Source: Pseudoalteromonas shioyasakiensis (GTDB taxonomy: Bacteria > Pseudomonadota > Gammaproteobacteria > Enterobacterales > Alteromonadaceae). Taken from it: a stretch of DNA of 64,000 nucleotides. This document shows positions 63,536 to 64,000 of this stretch, piece after piece. The position numbers and the translations under genes were made by a program. The DNA is taken from positions 269,025-333,024 of the forward strand of contig NZ_LRUE01000013.1 of NCBI RefSeq assembly GCF_001550135.1, read 5' to 3'. The notes under the pieces are model-generated. The model ran no database searches. It was not told the origin of the DNA and was given only the letters and a program-made list of their open reading frames with translations. Position 1 is the stretch's first letter. Each line of letters begins with the position of its first letter.

Positions 63536-64000
63536 TTACAGTGGCTTTTGCGTTAAATGCTCAGCAATGACCTCAAACATGGTTTGCACTTCTATTGGCT
63601 TGGCTATATAGCCTTGCATTCCTGATTCTTTAGCTTTAGTTAGGTCGGCTTCCATGGTGTTGGCGGTCATGGCGATGATTGGAATATGGGCAAACTTTGA
63701 TTGCTGTTTGATTTTATTCGCTGCGGTATAACCATCCATTCTTGGCATTTGGCAGTCCATCAAAATACAATCGAAAGTGCCTTTTTCTACAGCTTCAATC
63801 GCTGCTATGCCATCTTCGGCAATATCAACAATAAAGCCATTTGAGCGTAGTATTTGCGATGCAACTTGTTGGTTAAGCGGGTTGTCTTCAACTAGCAGTA
63901 TTTTTGAGCCGGCGAGCTTTTTAAAGCATGTATTGTCGACTCTGGTCTCTTTTTTCGTAGCGATACCCATCACATGCTCGAGGGTTTTTAGTAAGTTTCC
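63536..64000 (-). CDS. C-terminal receiver domain, probably of a hybrid sensor kinase (partial)
   Basis: The minus-strand frame is open to the window edge, with no certain start (GTG 63973 and ATG 63970 are internal possibilities). 154 residues are visible. The receiver has KILLVEDNPLNQQVA (Asp pocket), LMDCQMPRMDGY (phospho-Asp), AMTAN and GYIAKPI (Lys). The preceding linker LAGSKILLVEDN is typical of hybrid histidine kinases, so the kinase part probably lies beyond 64000. A stand-alone receiver is the alternative. The partner is unknown. Confidence 0.85.
   Translation of the reverse strand, partial: GNLLKTLEHVMGIATKKETRVDNTCFKKLAGSKILLVEDNPLNQQVASQILRSNGFIVDIAEDGIAAIEAVEKGTFDCILMDCQMPRMDGYTAANKIKQQSKFAHIPIIAMTANTMEADLTKAKESGMQGYIAKPIEVQTMFEVIAEHLTQKPL

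Overview
The window looks like a low-GC marine gammaproteobacterium, most likely Pseudoalteromonas or a close Alteromonadales relative. This is an inference from gene content: a KatE-type catalase, a GlyGly-CTERM protein, carbohydrate genes built around a TonB receptor, a DUF2306 protein, and many short hairpin repeats between genes. No rRNA, tRNA or CRISPR array was seen.

Region 1 (1-19642) is the distal part of a Tn7-like transposon. It opens inside a tnsD-like target-selector gene and closes at a left end carrying three spaced TnsB-type binding sites. Just outside that end lies an intact host terminator. Between tnsD and the end sits about 18 kb of cargo in two main operons. Operon 1 (1784-7910) encodes a superfamily 2 helicase with a C-terminal PD-(D/E)XK nuclease, a protein whose C-terminal half looks like Argonaute MID-PIWI, and a small protein resembling an ADP-ribosyltransferase. 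Operon 2 (10646-19400) encodes a UvrD/UPF1-type helicase, a DUF4145-RecD-type helicase, a TPR protein with cold-shock-like OB folds, and a protein with a PLD-like N-terminus. Small genes and AT-rich perfect palindromes lie between them. The layout suggests anti-phage or anti-plasmid cargo. Operon 1 is the best candidate for an undescribed system.

Region 2 (19643-32900) is host chromosome: an LRR protein, a lipoprotein paired with a HEAT-repeat protein that may resemble large lipid-transfer proteins, a lipase with a DUF4785-like protein, AcpH, and an FMN glutamate-synthase-like protein with two CDGSH motifs. Its gaps are filled by a mosaic of hairpin words joined by GTTAGCGAG/TACGAG-like connectors, with three short tandem arrays. 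I did not see this mosaic in the transposon or after about 33 kb.

Region 3 (33-46.5 kb) holds a lipoprotein gene bracketed by a 98-bp exact direct repeat. A GlxA regulator with an isochorismatase-family hydrolase follows, then a LysR regulator with a DJ-1/PfpI protein and a YqhD-type dehydrogenase (probably carbonyl detoxification). After these come a COG0523 zinc GTPase with a DUF1826 gene behind a Zur-like box, a large catalase and a topoisomerase IB.

Region 4 (46.6-64 kb) holds a kelch protein, a 1025-residue FG-GAP/GlyGly-CTERM surface protein, and a carbohydrate-use locus: TonB receptor, IclR regulator, Gfo/Idh/MocA oxidoreductase, sodium:solute symporter, secreted GH29-like glycosidase and cytoplasmic GH43. 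It ends with a DUF2306 protein, a membrane AraC-type regulator and the C-terminal receiver of a hybrid sensor kinase cut by the window edge.
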